A DNA stretch of 64,000 nt from Bradyrhizobium forestalis (GTDB lineage Bacteria; Pseudomonadota; Alphaproteobacteria; Rhizobiales; Xanthobacteraceae): NCBI RefSeq assembly GCF_002795245.1, contig NZ_PGVG01000035.1, positions 1 to 64,000 on the forward strand, given 5' to 3'. The notes beneath the pieces are model-generated. The model made no database searches. It was not told where the DNA came from and saw only the letters and a list, made by a program, of their open reading frames with translations. The number at the start of each line of letters is the position of its first letter. The first letter of the stretch is position 1. Of the stretch, positions 24,334 through 33,639 are shown piece after piece. A program made the position numbers and the translations under genes.

Positions 24334-25416
24334 ATGAACATGAGAGCCTGTCGCGCGGCACTGTCTGCCATCCTGCTGTCCCTCTCGACACTGGCTATCT
24401 CCACACCGGTCTTGTCCGCCGATTACCCGCCCCCAAAGCAGGGCGACTGGATCGCGAGGGATTTCAAGTTCCACACCGGCGAAACCATGCCGGAGCTGAA
24501 GCTGCACTACACCACCGTCGGCGAGCCGACCGGCCAGCCCGTGCTGGTGCTGCACGGAACGGGCGGCTCGGGCGCGAGCATGCTGACGCCGTCCTTTGCC
24601 GGCGAGCTGTTCGGCGCGGGGCAGCCGCTCGATGCGTCCAAATACTACATCATCATTCCCGACAGTATCGGCCACGGCAAATCGTCAAAACCGTCCGACG
24701 GCATGAAGACGAGCTTTCCGAAATACGATTACGAGGACATGGTCGAGGCGCAATATCGCCTGGTGACGGAAGGGCTCGGCGTCAAGCATCTGCGGCTCGT
24801 CATCGGCAATTCGATGGGCGGCATGCACACCTGGCTGTGGGGCGAGAAATATCCGAAGGCGATGGACGCGCTGATCCCGATGGCCTCGCAGCCGACCGAG
24901 ATGGCATCGCGCAACTGGATGCTGCGGCGGATCATGCTCGACACCATCCGCAACGATCCCGACTACAACGGCGGCAATTACACCGCCCAGCCGCGCATGA
25001 TGAAATATGCCATCACCGCCTACGGCATCGCGAGCATCGGCGGGACGCTCGCCTATCAATCGCAGGCGCCGACCGCGGCCAAGGCTGACAAGATGGTCGA
25101 CGACCGGCTGGCGACGCCGATCACGGCGGATGCCAACGACTTCCTCTATCAGTGGGAGTCATCGCGCGACTACAATGCTGGCGAGAAGCTGGAGGCGATC
25201 GAGGCCGCGCTGCTGCTGATCAATTCCGCCGACGACGAGCGCAACCCACCCGAGACCGGCATCACGGATGCCGCGATGAAGCGGGTCAAGAACGGCCGCC
25301 TGTACCTGATCCCCGCGAGCACCGAGACGCGCGGCCACGGCACCACGGGCAACGCCAAATTCTACAGCGAGCCTATCAGGCAGTTTCTTCAAACCGCGCC
25401 GCAGCGCGCGATGTAG
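24334..25416 (+). CDS. exported alpha/beta hydrolase, MetX-like fold
   Basis: The 360-residue protein has a signal peptide (cleavage near VLSA). The hydrolase core shows the oxyanion region VLVLHGTGGSG, the nucleophile elbow GNSMGG (Ser) and a late RGHGTTG His. The layout resembles homoserine O-acetyltransferase homologues (YTTVGEP, DSIGHGKSS). Export and divergence argue against a methionine role; an esterase or hydrolase is more likely. The substrate is unknown. Confidence 0.88.
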   Translation: MNMRACRAALSAILLSLSTLAISTPVLSADYPPPKQGDWIARDFKFHTGETMPELKLHYTTVGEPTGQPVLVLHGTGGSGASMLTPSFAGELFGAGQPLDASKYYIIIPDSIGHGKSSKPSDGMKTSFPKYDYEDMVEAQYRLVTEGLGVKHLRLVIGNSMGGMHTWLWGEKYPKAMDALIPMASQPTEMASRNWMLRRIMLDTIRNDPDYNGGNYTAQPRMMKYAITAYGIASIGGTLAYQSQAPTAAKADKMVDDRLATPITADANDFLYQWESSRDYNAGEKLEAIEAALLLINSADDERNPPETGITDAAMKRVKNGRLYLIPASTETRGHGTTGNAKFYSEPIRQFLQTAPQRAM

Positions 25417-25556
25417 GGATCACCAAGAACGCGCTCATATCGCAATGCATCACGTGCGGCGCTCCGCCGCCGCATATTATTTGAGCATGCATTGCGCCGC
25501 CAGCTCGGGCTTAATCGCATGAACGATACGAATCGACGCGCGACGAGGAGGATCGC

Positions 25557-25910
25557 ATGCACAGGCTCGCACTGTGCGTCTGGCTAACCGCAACGACGGC
25601 GCTGACGAGCGCCGCGTTCGCGTTCGACAACGGGCAATATGATCACGTCCCGCCCGATATCCGCGCCTGGTTCAAGAGCGTGATCGCGCCGAACGGCGTG
25701 CCCTGCTGCGACATCTCCGACGGCCATCGCACCGACTACGACGTGCGCGGCGGCGCCTATTGGGTGCCGATCGAGGGACAATGGATGGCGGTGCCTGAGC
25801 GCGCCATCATTCGTGATCGTGGCAATCCGGTCGGCCAGGCCGTGGTGTGGTACGTTCACCACCGCGGTGCCATCATCATCAGCTGTTTCGTGCCGGCGGA
25901 TGCAGTCTAG
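25557..25910 (+). CDS. small exported protein, function unknown
   Basis: The 117-residue protein has a Sec signal peptide (cleavage near AAFAFD). The mature part contains the Cys-Cys motif PCCDISDGHRTDYDVRGG and a later Cys near the C-terminus. The pattern recurs among Bradyrhizobium secreted proteins as far as I recall, but no function is assigned. A cgaggagg ribosome binding site precedes the ATG. Confidence 0.8.
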   Translation: MHRLALCVWLTATTALTSAAFAFDNGQYDHVPPDIRAWFKSVIAPNGVPCCDISDGHRTDYDVRGGAYWVPIEGQWMAVPERAIIRDRGNPVGQAVVWYVHHRGAIIISCFVPADAV

Positions 25911-25975
25911 CGCGATGGATTTCGTTGGCTGGAGACGCCCGATCGGGTAGTTTTGAGCCGAGTTGAAGCGGAGGC

Positions 25976-26584
25976 ATGCCGTTGACCGATCTTAGCGCCG
26001 AAGACCTCGCCACCATCTATGCCAAGCCGAGCCCGCGCGTGATCGCGAAGGCACGGCCCGCGATCGATGCGCATGCGAGGAAGTTCATCGAGATGTCGCC
26101 GTTCTGCGTGCTCGCGACGTCGGGCGCGGACGGCAGCGTCGACGCTTCGCCGCGCGGCGGCGGCATCGGCTTCGTCCACGTCGCCGGTCCCAACCAGCTG
26201 TTGATGCCCGACCGGTCCGGCAACAACCGCATCGATAGTTTTCGGAACGTCGTCGAAGGTTCGGGCTTCGTGCACCTGTTGTTCTTCGTGCCGGGGATCG
26301 ACGAGACACTGCGCGTCGGCGGACGCGGCACGCTGTCGGCCGATCCGGATCTGCTCGCCTCGATGGTCGAATTCGGCAAGCCGCCGCGCGCGGTGCTGAA
26401 CGTCGCCGTCAGCGAGGTCTATTTCCATTGCGGCAAGGCGCTGATGCGCTCGAAGCTGTGGTCGTCGGAGAAGGTGCCGCGCTCGGTGATGCCGAGCATC
26501 GTTACGGTCATTCACGAGCAAACGGGCTTGGGCGAACCACAGAGTCAGGAGATCGTGGAAGAGCTCTACAAGACGCAGCTGTAG
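25976..26584 (+). CDS. PPOX-type (pyridoxamine 5'-phosphate oxidase fold) flavoprotein
   Basis: The 202-residue split-barrel protein contains CVLATSGADGSVDASPRGG and MPDRSGNNRIDSFRNVVEG, characteristic of the FMN/F420-binding MSMEG_1061-like branch. GLGEPQSQEIVEELYKT closes the sequence. It is probably an FMN-dependent reductase or oxidase of unknown substrate. Confidence 0.88.
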   Translation: MPLTDLSAEDLATIYAKPSPRVIAKARPAIDAHARKFIEMSPFCVLATSGADGSVDASPRGGGIGFVHVAGPNQLLMPDRSGNNRIDSFRNVVEGSGFVHLLFFVPGIDETLRVGGRGTLSADPDLLASMVEFGKPPRAVLNVAVSEVYFHCGKALMRSKLWSSEKVPRSVMPSIVTVIHEQTGLGEPQSQEIVEELYKTQL

Positions 26585-26603
26585 CTGGGGCGACAACCAC
26601 GAT

Positions 26604-26742
26604 GTCGTCCCGGACAAGCGAAGCGCAATCCGGGACCCATCACCACAGGACGTCGTTTGACGAAGACTCGTCGTTCGGTACTGCTACCGGCGACGATCGA
26701 TAGATTCCGCAGTATGGGTCCCTGCTTGCGCAGGGACGACAC
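26604..26742. repeat. palindromic repeat, family F
   Basis: It starts gtcgtcccggacaagcgaag and ccgggacccat and ends gtatgggtccctgcttgcgc with the closing agggacgacac arm. It lies between the converging PPOX and bfr genes. Confidence 0.85.
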
Positions 26743-26766
26743 TGGGTGTGTGGCTAAGGCCGGAGC

Positions 26767-27255
26767 TTAATGCCCCTCGCCCTCGAGCCCGCCGACATGC
26801 TTCTGGGTGTAGAGCTCGAGGCCGATGCGGCCGATCAGGTCGAGCTGGGTTTCGAGGAAGTCGATGTGGTGCTCCTCGTCGCTCATCAGCTTCTCGAACA
26901 GGTCACGCGTAACGTAATCCTTGGCGCCGTGGCAGTAGGTCGCCGCTTCCTGGTACAGCGCCCGCGCGCTCATCTCGGCGGCGAGGTCGCATTCGATGAT
27001 CTCCTTGACGTTCTGGCCGATGCGCAGGGGATCGAGCACCTGCATGTTCGGGAAGCCGTCGAGGAACAGGATGCGCGCCGTGAGCTTGTCGGCATGCTCC
27101 ATCTCCTCGATGGACTCCTTGCGCCAGACCTTGGCCATGTCGAGGAGGCCCCAATTGTCGAGAAAGCGGTAGTGCAGCCAGTACTGATTGATCGCAGTCA
27201 GCTCGTGACGCAGCGCCTTGTTGAGATAGTCGATGACTTTTGGGTCGCCCTGCAT
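26767..27255 (-). CDS. bfr: bacterioferritin
   Basis: The 162-residue heme ferritin subunit stores iron in a 24-mer cage. The dinuclear ferroxidase ligands Glu18, Glu51, His54, Glu94, Glu127 and His130 are all present. The heme-ligating Met is at 52. Length is standard. An Irr-type operator lies 43 bp upstream (27298-27314). The companion ferredoxin gene lies just upstream on the same strand. Confidence 0.96.
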   Translation of the reverse strand: MQGDPKVIDYLNKALRHELTAINQYWLHYRFLDNWGLLDMAKVWRKESIEEMEHADKLTARILFLDGFPNMQVLDPLRIGQNVKEIIECDLAAEMSARALYQEAATYCHGAKDYVTRDLFEKLMSDEEHHIDFLETQLDLIGRIGLELYTQKHVGGLEGEGH

Positions 27256-27297
27256 GGTTCACTCCAGCTCTTGCAGTCCAAATCGGCCCTAGCCGAA

Positions 27298-27314
27298 TTT
27301 AGAATGCTTCTAAA
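27298..27314. promoter_or_regulatory. Irr box / iron control element
   Basis: TTTAGAA-TGC-TTCTAAA is a perfect 7-3-7 inverted repeat matching the rhizobial ICE recognised by Irr. It is placed in the bfr promoter. Irr accumulates under iron limitation and is known to repress bacterioferritin in Bradyrhizobium. Confidence 0.88.
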
Positions 27315-27387
27315 TGAGTTTGCGGACAAGGGCAATCAGCCGCGCGGACGCAGCCGGGGAAAAACTCAGCCGACGTTGCGGAAGCTT

Positions 27388-27660
27388 TTAGCAGGCCGCG
27401 AGGGCGAACTGCGCGCGTTCAGCCGTTTCGTCATTGGCGGCCACGGTATGGCTGTGGGGACAGCCGGCGCAGCAGGACTGGGCGCAGGGGCCGAGCGCTT
27501 CGTCGATGATGGTCTTGATGGTCCGGGCGCAGCGACCGCATTCGGCACTACAGCCAAGACATCCATAGACCTGCTTGGCGTGGCGCACGGCATCGTCGGA
27601 CTCGGCGACGGCGGCGCGGATGTCATCATCGCTCAGCACGTTACAGGAACAAACGATCAT
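27388..27660 (-). CDS. bfd: bacterioferritin-associated ferredoxin
   Basis: The 90-residue [2Fe-2S] protein reduces the bacterioferritin core to release iron. BFD cysteines are at 4, 6, 41 and 44 (CGRC); extra cysteines at 34 and 37 and a Cys-rich tail (CAQSCCAGCPH) are notable. It is longer than the E. coli protein (64 residues). It is co-oriented with bfr, but the intervening Irr box suggests bfr also has its own promoter. Confidence 0.9.
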   Translation of the reverse strand: MIVCSCNVLSDDDIRAAVAESDDAVRHAKQVYGCLGCSAECGRCARTIKTIIDEALGPCAQSCCAGCPHSHTVAANDETAERAQFALAAC

Positions 27661-27794
27661 GGAAGCGGCAGGCCCTTCGGTGATGCGCCATCATCGATAT
27701 TTAACAGGCCGGCCGGATGCAAAAGGAAAAACCGGTATTTGAAGCTATTCCAAACTGGCCCGGTCAACAGCCTAGAACGGCTCTAAAACAGCCG

Positions 27795-27808
27795 TTGCGC
27801 TGGATCAA
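27795..27808. promoter_or_regulatory. FixK-like box upstream of bfd
   Basis: TTGC-GCTGGA-TCAA (reverse TTGATCCAGCGCAA) fits the FixK2 consensus TTG(A/C)-N6-(T/G)CAA. The nearest downstream gene on the minus strand is bfd, 135 bp away. It also sits at the 3' end of the next gene. Confidence 0.45.
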
Positions 27809-27821
27809 GATTTGCGGGGCT

Positions 27822-28130
27822 CTAGTCGCCACCACCGCCTCCACCACCATCGCCGCCACCTCCGCAATCCCCACCGCTGCTTCCGCCATCGCTGCTGGAA
27901 CAGCTGCCGCCGTCAGTCGAGCTCCCCGAGCTGTCACTGGAAAACCAGCTTCCCAGCGAGAAGCCGTCGCTCGGTCCGGAATAGCTGTCGCCTCCGCTGC
28001 TCCCTCCGTCGTTGCCGGCGGCGGCGCGGGAGCGCCGTGCGCGGTTCTGGAGGTGTGCGATCCAGCCGTAGCCGATCGCGAAAACGATTCCGGCGGCAAT
28101 CAATGCATTGACCATTGCGTTGCCCATCAT
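27822..28130 (-). CDS. membrane-anchored Ser/Gly-rich low-complexity protein
   Basis: About 102 residues are encoded from ATG 28130 (or 28127). One hydrophobic helix (VNALIAAGIVFAIGYGWIA) is followed by a short basic stretch. A tail of over 60 residues is almost entirely Gly, Ser, Asp and Cys, ending in a glycine run. The cysteines could bind metal. Function unknown. A longer start at 28178 is possible. Confidence 0.7.
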   Translation of the reverse strand: MMGNAMVNALIAAGIVFAIGYGWIAHLQNRARRSRAAAGNDGGSSGGDSYSGPSDGFSLGSWFSSDSSGSSTDGGSCSSSDGGSSGGDCGGGGDGGGGGGGD

Positions 28131-28263
28131 TGTCTCCCGGTGAGGCTGGGGGCCATATCCATTGGTCGTCGCCGGCAAAGGTGCCGTTCATTGATCATTC
28201 AAGCGAAGTATGGAACCCTACGCCCCAAAGAGTTCCCGCGTGTTCGTCTGAAAGGTCAAGCCA

Positions 28264-28584
28264 ATGAAGAAGTCGCTCCTGGCGGTCGCTGCCGTCGCCA
28301 CCCTGGCCCTGGCGGCCGGAACACCGGCCCATGCCCAGCGCGGCGTCGCCGCGGGCGTGGCGGCCGGGATCATCGGCGGCGCCATTGTCGGTGGCGCGCT
28401 GGCTTCTCCGTATTATTACGGACCCGGCTATGGCTACTATGAGCCGGGCTACTACCCGCCGCGCTACTACGCCCCCGGTCCAGGCTATGTTGCCGACGAC
28501 TATTACGGCGGCTGCGTCTGGCAGAAGCAGCGCTTCTGGGACGGCTATGCCTGGCGCGTCCGCCGCGTCAGAGTCTGTGGCTAA
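28264..28584 (+). CDS. small exported glycine-zipper protein, paralogue A
   Basis: The 106-residue protein has a signal peptide (cleavage after PAHA), a glycine-zipper (AAGVAAGIIGGAIVGGAL), a Tyr/Pro/Gly-rich middle and an ending WDGYAWRVRRVRVCG. It is related to the product of 28795. Such proteins are probably outer-membrane or periplasmic; the role is unknown. Confidence 0.82.
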   Translation: MKKSLLAVAAVATLALAAGTPAHAQRGVAAGVAAGIIGGAIVGGALASPYYYGPGYGYYEPGYYPPRYYAPGPGYVADDYYGGCVWQKQRFWDGYAWRVRRVRVCG

Positions 28585-28794
28585 GTCGCCAGGACCGGTT
28601 CACTACGGATGGGCCGTTCATCTCGGAGCCTGAAAAAGACCGCTTTTTCTCGTCACAGCTCCGCGTGCGTTTACCGTGGGTTGACCATTTGCGCGCTTCC
28701 TAGCTGCAAGGCCAATTCCATCAGAGTGTGCGTGAACCTTTGAAACCCGGGCGCCTCTAACAGGAGGAACCCATCTCCCAGGAGAGCCAAGAGC

Positions 28795-29079
28795 ATGAAC
28801 AAGACTTTAGTTGCCGCCCTTACGGTTGCGACGGTCGCCGGTTCGCTGGTGACCGCCACCCCGTCCGCCAAAGCCGGTGACGGCGTCGGCGCCGGCATTG
28901 CGGCCGGCCTGATCGGCGGCGCGATCGTCGGCGGCGCCATTGCGTCGAGCCGTCCCGCCTATGGCGGCCCCGTCTATGTCGCCGAGCCCGGCCCGCCGCC
29001 CCCGCCCTGCTACTGGCGTCGTGAGCGGTATTGGGACGGTTACGGCTGGGTCGTCCGTCCGGTTCGCGTTTGCTACTGA
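28795..29079 (+). CDS. small exported glycine-zipper protein, paralogue B
   Basis: The 94-residue protein has a signal peptide (cleavage near SAKA), a zipper (AAGLIGGAIVGGAIASS) and an ending ERYWDGYGWVVRPVRVCY, the same plan as the 28264 product with a shorter middle. A good intrinsic terminator follows. Confidence 0.82.
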   Translation: MNKTLVAALTVATVAGSLVTATPSAKAGDGVGAGIAAGLIGGAIVGGAIASSRPAYGGPVYVAEPGPPPPPCYWRRERYWDGYGWVVRPVRVCY

Positions 29080-29114
29080 TCTGATCGCTACGCGCGTATC
29101 CGCGCCACGATCGA

Positions 29115-29150
29115 AGCCCGGCCAAGCACCTTGGCCGGGCTTTTTCTTTT
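29115..29150 (+). terminator. intrinsic terminator
   Basis: The perfect arms agcccggccaa (29115-29125) and ttggccgggct (29131-29141) are followed by ttttctttt. Confidence 0.9.
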
Positions 29151-29159
29151 GCTGCCGCG

Positions 29160-30386
29160 CTATCGCGCCGCCTCGATCGAGCGCAACACCTCTTCGCTCG
29201 GCCAGCAATCGACCTTTAGACCCGCCGACTTCTGATAGGCGCCGAGCGCCGCGCGTGTCTGCATGCCGGCCTTGCCGTCGATCTTGTCCTTGTAGAGCCC
29301 GATACGCGTCAACCCGCGCTGCATGGTCTCGACGTCCTTGGTGCGCAACTGCTTGCTGGCCGACCAGGGCGTCGCGAACGGCAGCGGGCTGGTCATGCGA
29401 TCGCTGAGATGGCCGACGAACAGCACGTAGAGGTCGGAGAAATTGTATTCCTTGATGACGAAGTAATTCTTCGTGGTCAGGAACGACGGGCCGTAAATTC
29501 CCTCCGGCTGGAGCAGCGAGGCCGGCTGCGCCTGCTCGGCCGAGCTGAGCTTTTGCCCACGCACCGGCACAAAACCTTCGCGCAGCCACTGGCCGATCGG
29601 CTTCGTCACCTCCGGCACGCCAACCGTGCAATCGACCTTCGCCGGCGCCTGCACCTCGTAGGCCCAGCGCACCCCGCTCTGCCAGCCCTTGTTGACGAGT
29701 TGCTGTGCGGCGGAGGCGAGCGCATCCGGCACCGAGTGCCAGATGTCGATGCGGCCGTCGCCGTCGAAATCGACGCCATGCTTGTAATATTCCGAGGGCA
29801 GAAACTGCGTCAGCCCGGTGGCGCCGGCCCAGGACGAACGCATGTCCTTGCGCGTTACCACGCTTTCGCCCAGGATCTTCAGCGCGAGGACGAACTCGTT
29901 GCGATACTGATCCTTGCGGCGGCCGACATAGGCCTGCGTCGCCAGCACGCGGACGAGATCGTAGGGCAGCGTGTAGCGGCCATAATCGGTCTCGCGCCCC
30001 CAGATCGCGAGCATGACAGTGGCAGGCACGCCCGAGCTTTTCTCGATCTCGGTCAGCGCCGTGCGATATTTCTGCAGCAGCCGCTGCCCCTCGCCGGCAA
30101 GGCGCGCGATCGACGCTTCCTTGACGTAGTCGGCCGGCACCTGCACGAACTCGGCCTGCGACGGCGCACCGGTCGCCGGTCGGCCCGGCAGGATCAGATC
30201 AGGCAGCTTGTAGTCCGGCTCGAGCCCGCGCGTCTGCTCGTCGAACGTCGCGCGCGAGACGCCGGCCGCCTGCGCTTCCGGCCAGAGCGAGGCGATGAAC
30301 TGGGTGAAGGCGGCGTCGGCGGCGCGGGCGGACGACCAGCCGCAGGTGACGACGATCACCGCAGCGATGAGCGCCCGCCGCATCAT
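29160..30386 (-). CDS. lytic murein transglycosylase, MltB-like
   Basis: The 408-residue protein has a signal peptide (cleavage near SARAADA). The SLT_2 catalytic domain spans about 25-325, with the catalytic Glu in IWGRETDYGRY. GATGLTQFLPSEYYKHG and DFDGDGRIDIW are family landmarks. A C-terminal peptidoglycan-binding domain ends at about 405 (MQTRAALGAYQKSAGL). It acts in the periplasm on peptidoglycan. The cytoplasmic EttA gene precedes it on the same strand with 7 bp between. Confidence 0.93.
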   Translation of the reverse strand: MMRRALIAAVIVVTCGWSSARAADAAFTQFIASLWPEAQAAGVSRATFDEQTRGLEPDYKLPDLILPGRPATGAPSQAEFVQVPADYVKEASIARLAGEGQRLLQKYRTALTEIEKSSGVPATVMLAIWGRETDYGRYTLPYDLVRVLATQAYVGRRKDQYRNEFVLALKILGESVVTRKDMRSSWAGATGLTQFLPSEYYKHGVDFDGDGRIDIWHSVPDALASAAQQLVNKGWQSGVRWAYEVQAPAKVDCTVGVPEVTKPIGQWLREGFVPVRGQKLSSAEQAQPASLLQPEGIYGPSFLTTKNYFVIKEYNFSDLYVLFVGHLSDRMTSPLPFATPWSASKQLRTKDVETMQRGLTRIGLYKDKIDGKAGMQTRAALGAYQKSAGLKVDCWPSEEVLRSIEAAR

Positions 30387-30393
30387 GCCGAGA

Positions 30394-32043
<1,650 letters not shown>

Positions 32044-32276
32044 CGGTCCCGTGAAACCTTCGATTTGAGGGAATTTGCTTGCCGCCGATGTAACGATCCC
32101 GCCCCCAAAGGGCAACGTTTTCCGTCCGTTCACCACGGATGAATACGGTCCGGACACCATCCGGACCCAGATCCGGACAATTGAAACCATCTTTTAATAA
32201 ATCAGGCCAAAGCTCGGTTTCGCGCGGAAACAGCGCCACCCGCTCGGAATGAACGGGAGCACAGCGAGACAGCGTC

Positions 32277-32492
32277 ATGGCACTGATCGAGACCCACTCA
32301 CTTCCTGTTCCGGCAGAAGCCGGCCACGTCTCCGGGTTCGTCTCGGAGGTCAAGGGTTTCTGGAAGCGCTTCTTCGCCACCGCCTTCAATCCCTACCGGC
32401 CCGAGCTGCACTACATGCGTGGGCCTGGTCCCGCTTGGCGCGCCAAGCACGGCATGGATGCGCCGTTCCGTCTCAAGCCCCGCGACCTCTGA
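32277..32492 (+). CDS. small hypothetical protein
   Basis: A 71-residue frame from ATG 32277 contains VKGFWKRFFATAFNPYRPEL and ends FRLKPRDL. It is basic and has no signal peptide. The composition is protein-like and the frame is not a shadow of a known gene, but the ribosome binding site is weak and no family was recognised. Confidence 0.55.
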   Translation: MALIETHSLPVPAEAGHVSGFVSEVKGFWKRFFATAFNPYRPELHYMRGPGPAWRAKHGMDAPFRLKPRDL

Positions 32493-32620
32493 GCCCGCTT
32501 TTCTATCGGACTTTTGAAGACGCGAGCGGCTTGCGCGCGGGACTGATTGCGCGCAACCATGGCCAGGTTCCGACGATGGCGCCCGCTTGCGCCGCCACCT
32601 CTCGCCATGGATGAACGCCG

Positions 32621-33583
32621 ATGAGCCGGCTGCGCTATGCAATTCTCGACGACTATTTCAACCTCGCCCTCGACGTCGCGGACTGGCCGAAGCTGTCGGA
32701 CCGTGTTGACGTCACCGTGTTCAGCCATCCCTTCGCCTCCGAGCAGGCCGCGGCGAGCGCACTGGCGGATTTCGACGTCATCTGCGCGATGCGCGAGCGC
32801 ACCGCTTTCCCCAAGAGCCTGTTCGATAAGCTGCCCAAGCTGAAGCTGCTGCTGACCTCAGGCATGCGCAACGCTTCCATCGATATGGAGGCTGCGAAGG
32901 CGCGCGGCATCGCCATCGGCGGCACCCAATATTCCCGCGATCCGACCGCGCCGCTCACCATGGGCCTGATCCTGGAGCTGACCCGCGGCATCGGCCGCGA
33001 GAATGCACGCATGCATGCGGGCGAGCCCTGGCAGAGTTTTGCCGGCGTCGAGATCGAAGGGATGACGCTCGGCGTCGTCGGGCTCGGCAAGCTCGGCAGC
33101 AAGATGGCGGGGATCGCGAAAGCGTTCGGCATGAACGTGATCGCCTGGAGCCCGAACCTCACGCCGGAGAAGTGCAAGGAAGCCGGCGTCGGCTATGCCA
33201 GCAAGGAGGAGCTGTTCGCCAAGGCCGACATCGTCACCATCCACGTGGTGCTGAGTGAGCGCTCGCGTGGCCTCGTCGGCCGCGCCGATCTCGCGCGGAT
33301 GAAGCCGACCGCCTTCCTCGTCAACACCGCGCGCGGGCCGATCGTGGACGAGCAAGCGCTGCTCGAAGCGTTGCAGCAGCGGAAGATCGCGGGCGCCGGG
33401 CTCGACGTGTTCTCGGTCGAGCCGCTGCCGGTCGACCATCCCTTCCGCAAGCTCGACAACCTCGTGCTGACGCCGCATCTCGGCTACGCGACCGCGGACG
33501 GGTTGCGCATCCACTACAGCCAGATGGTCGAGGCGATCGACGCCTTCACCAGGGGCGGCGAGCTGCCGCGGAAGCTGGCCTGA
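32621..33583 (+). CDS. D-2-hydroxyacid dehydrogenase family protein
   Basis: The 320-residue NAD(P)-dependent dehydrogenase has the Rossmann motif GVVGLGKLGSKMAG near residue 148. The catalytic triad positions are seen in VNTARGPIVDEQAL (Arg), the acidic VEPLP segment and TPHLGYAT (His). Phosphoglycerate dehydrogenase-like folds with this C-terminus are common in rhizobia; the substrate is not determined. Confidence 0.9.
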   Translation: MSRLRYAILDDYFNLALDVADWPKLSDRVDVTVFSHPFASEQAAASALADFDVICAMRERTAFPKSLFDKLPKLKLLLTSGMRNASIDMEAAKARGIAIGGTQYSRDPTAPLTMGLILELTRGIGRENARMHAGEPWQSFAGVEIEGMTLGVVGLGKLGSKMAGIAKAFGMNVIAWSPNLTPEKCKEAGVGYASKEELFAKADIVTIHVVLSERSRGLVGRADLARMKPTAFLVNTARGPIVDEQALLEALQQRKIAGAGLDVFSVEPLPVDHPFRKLDNLVLTPHLGYATADGLRIHYSQMVEAIDAFTRGGELPRKLA

Positions 33584-33588
33584 AACGA

Positions 33589-33616
33589 CAATGGGCGTGC
33601 CGAGGCACGCCCATTG
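33589..33616. terminator. bidirectional hairpin between converging genes
   Basis: A 13-bp perfect stem (caatgggcgtgcc and its complement) has a two-base loop. There is no strong T-tract on the plus side, but tcgttt is present on the minus side. Confidence 0.6.
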
Positions 33617-33639
33617 CAATTCGAGTTCTGGCGGAGCGC

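Noticed and set aside
27764..28099. Ala/Thr/Pro-rich frame opposite the Gly/Ser-rich protein
   Set aside because: It is a shadow produced by the low-complexity codons of the gene on 27822-28130.
28205..28250. EcfG promoter (GGAAC...GTT) before the 28264 gene
   Set aside because: The spacer is about 15 bases and the -10 element does not fit the consensus.
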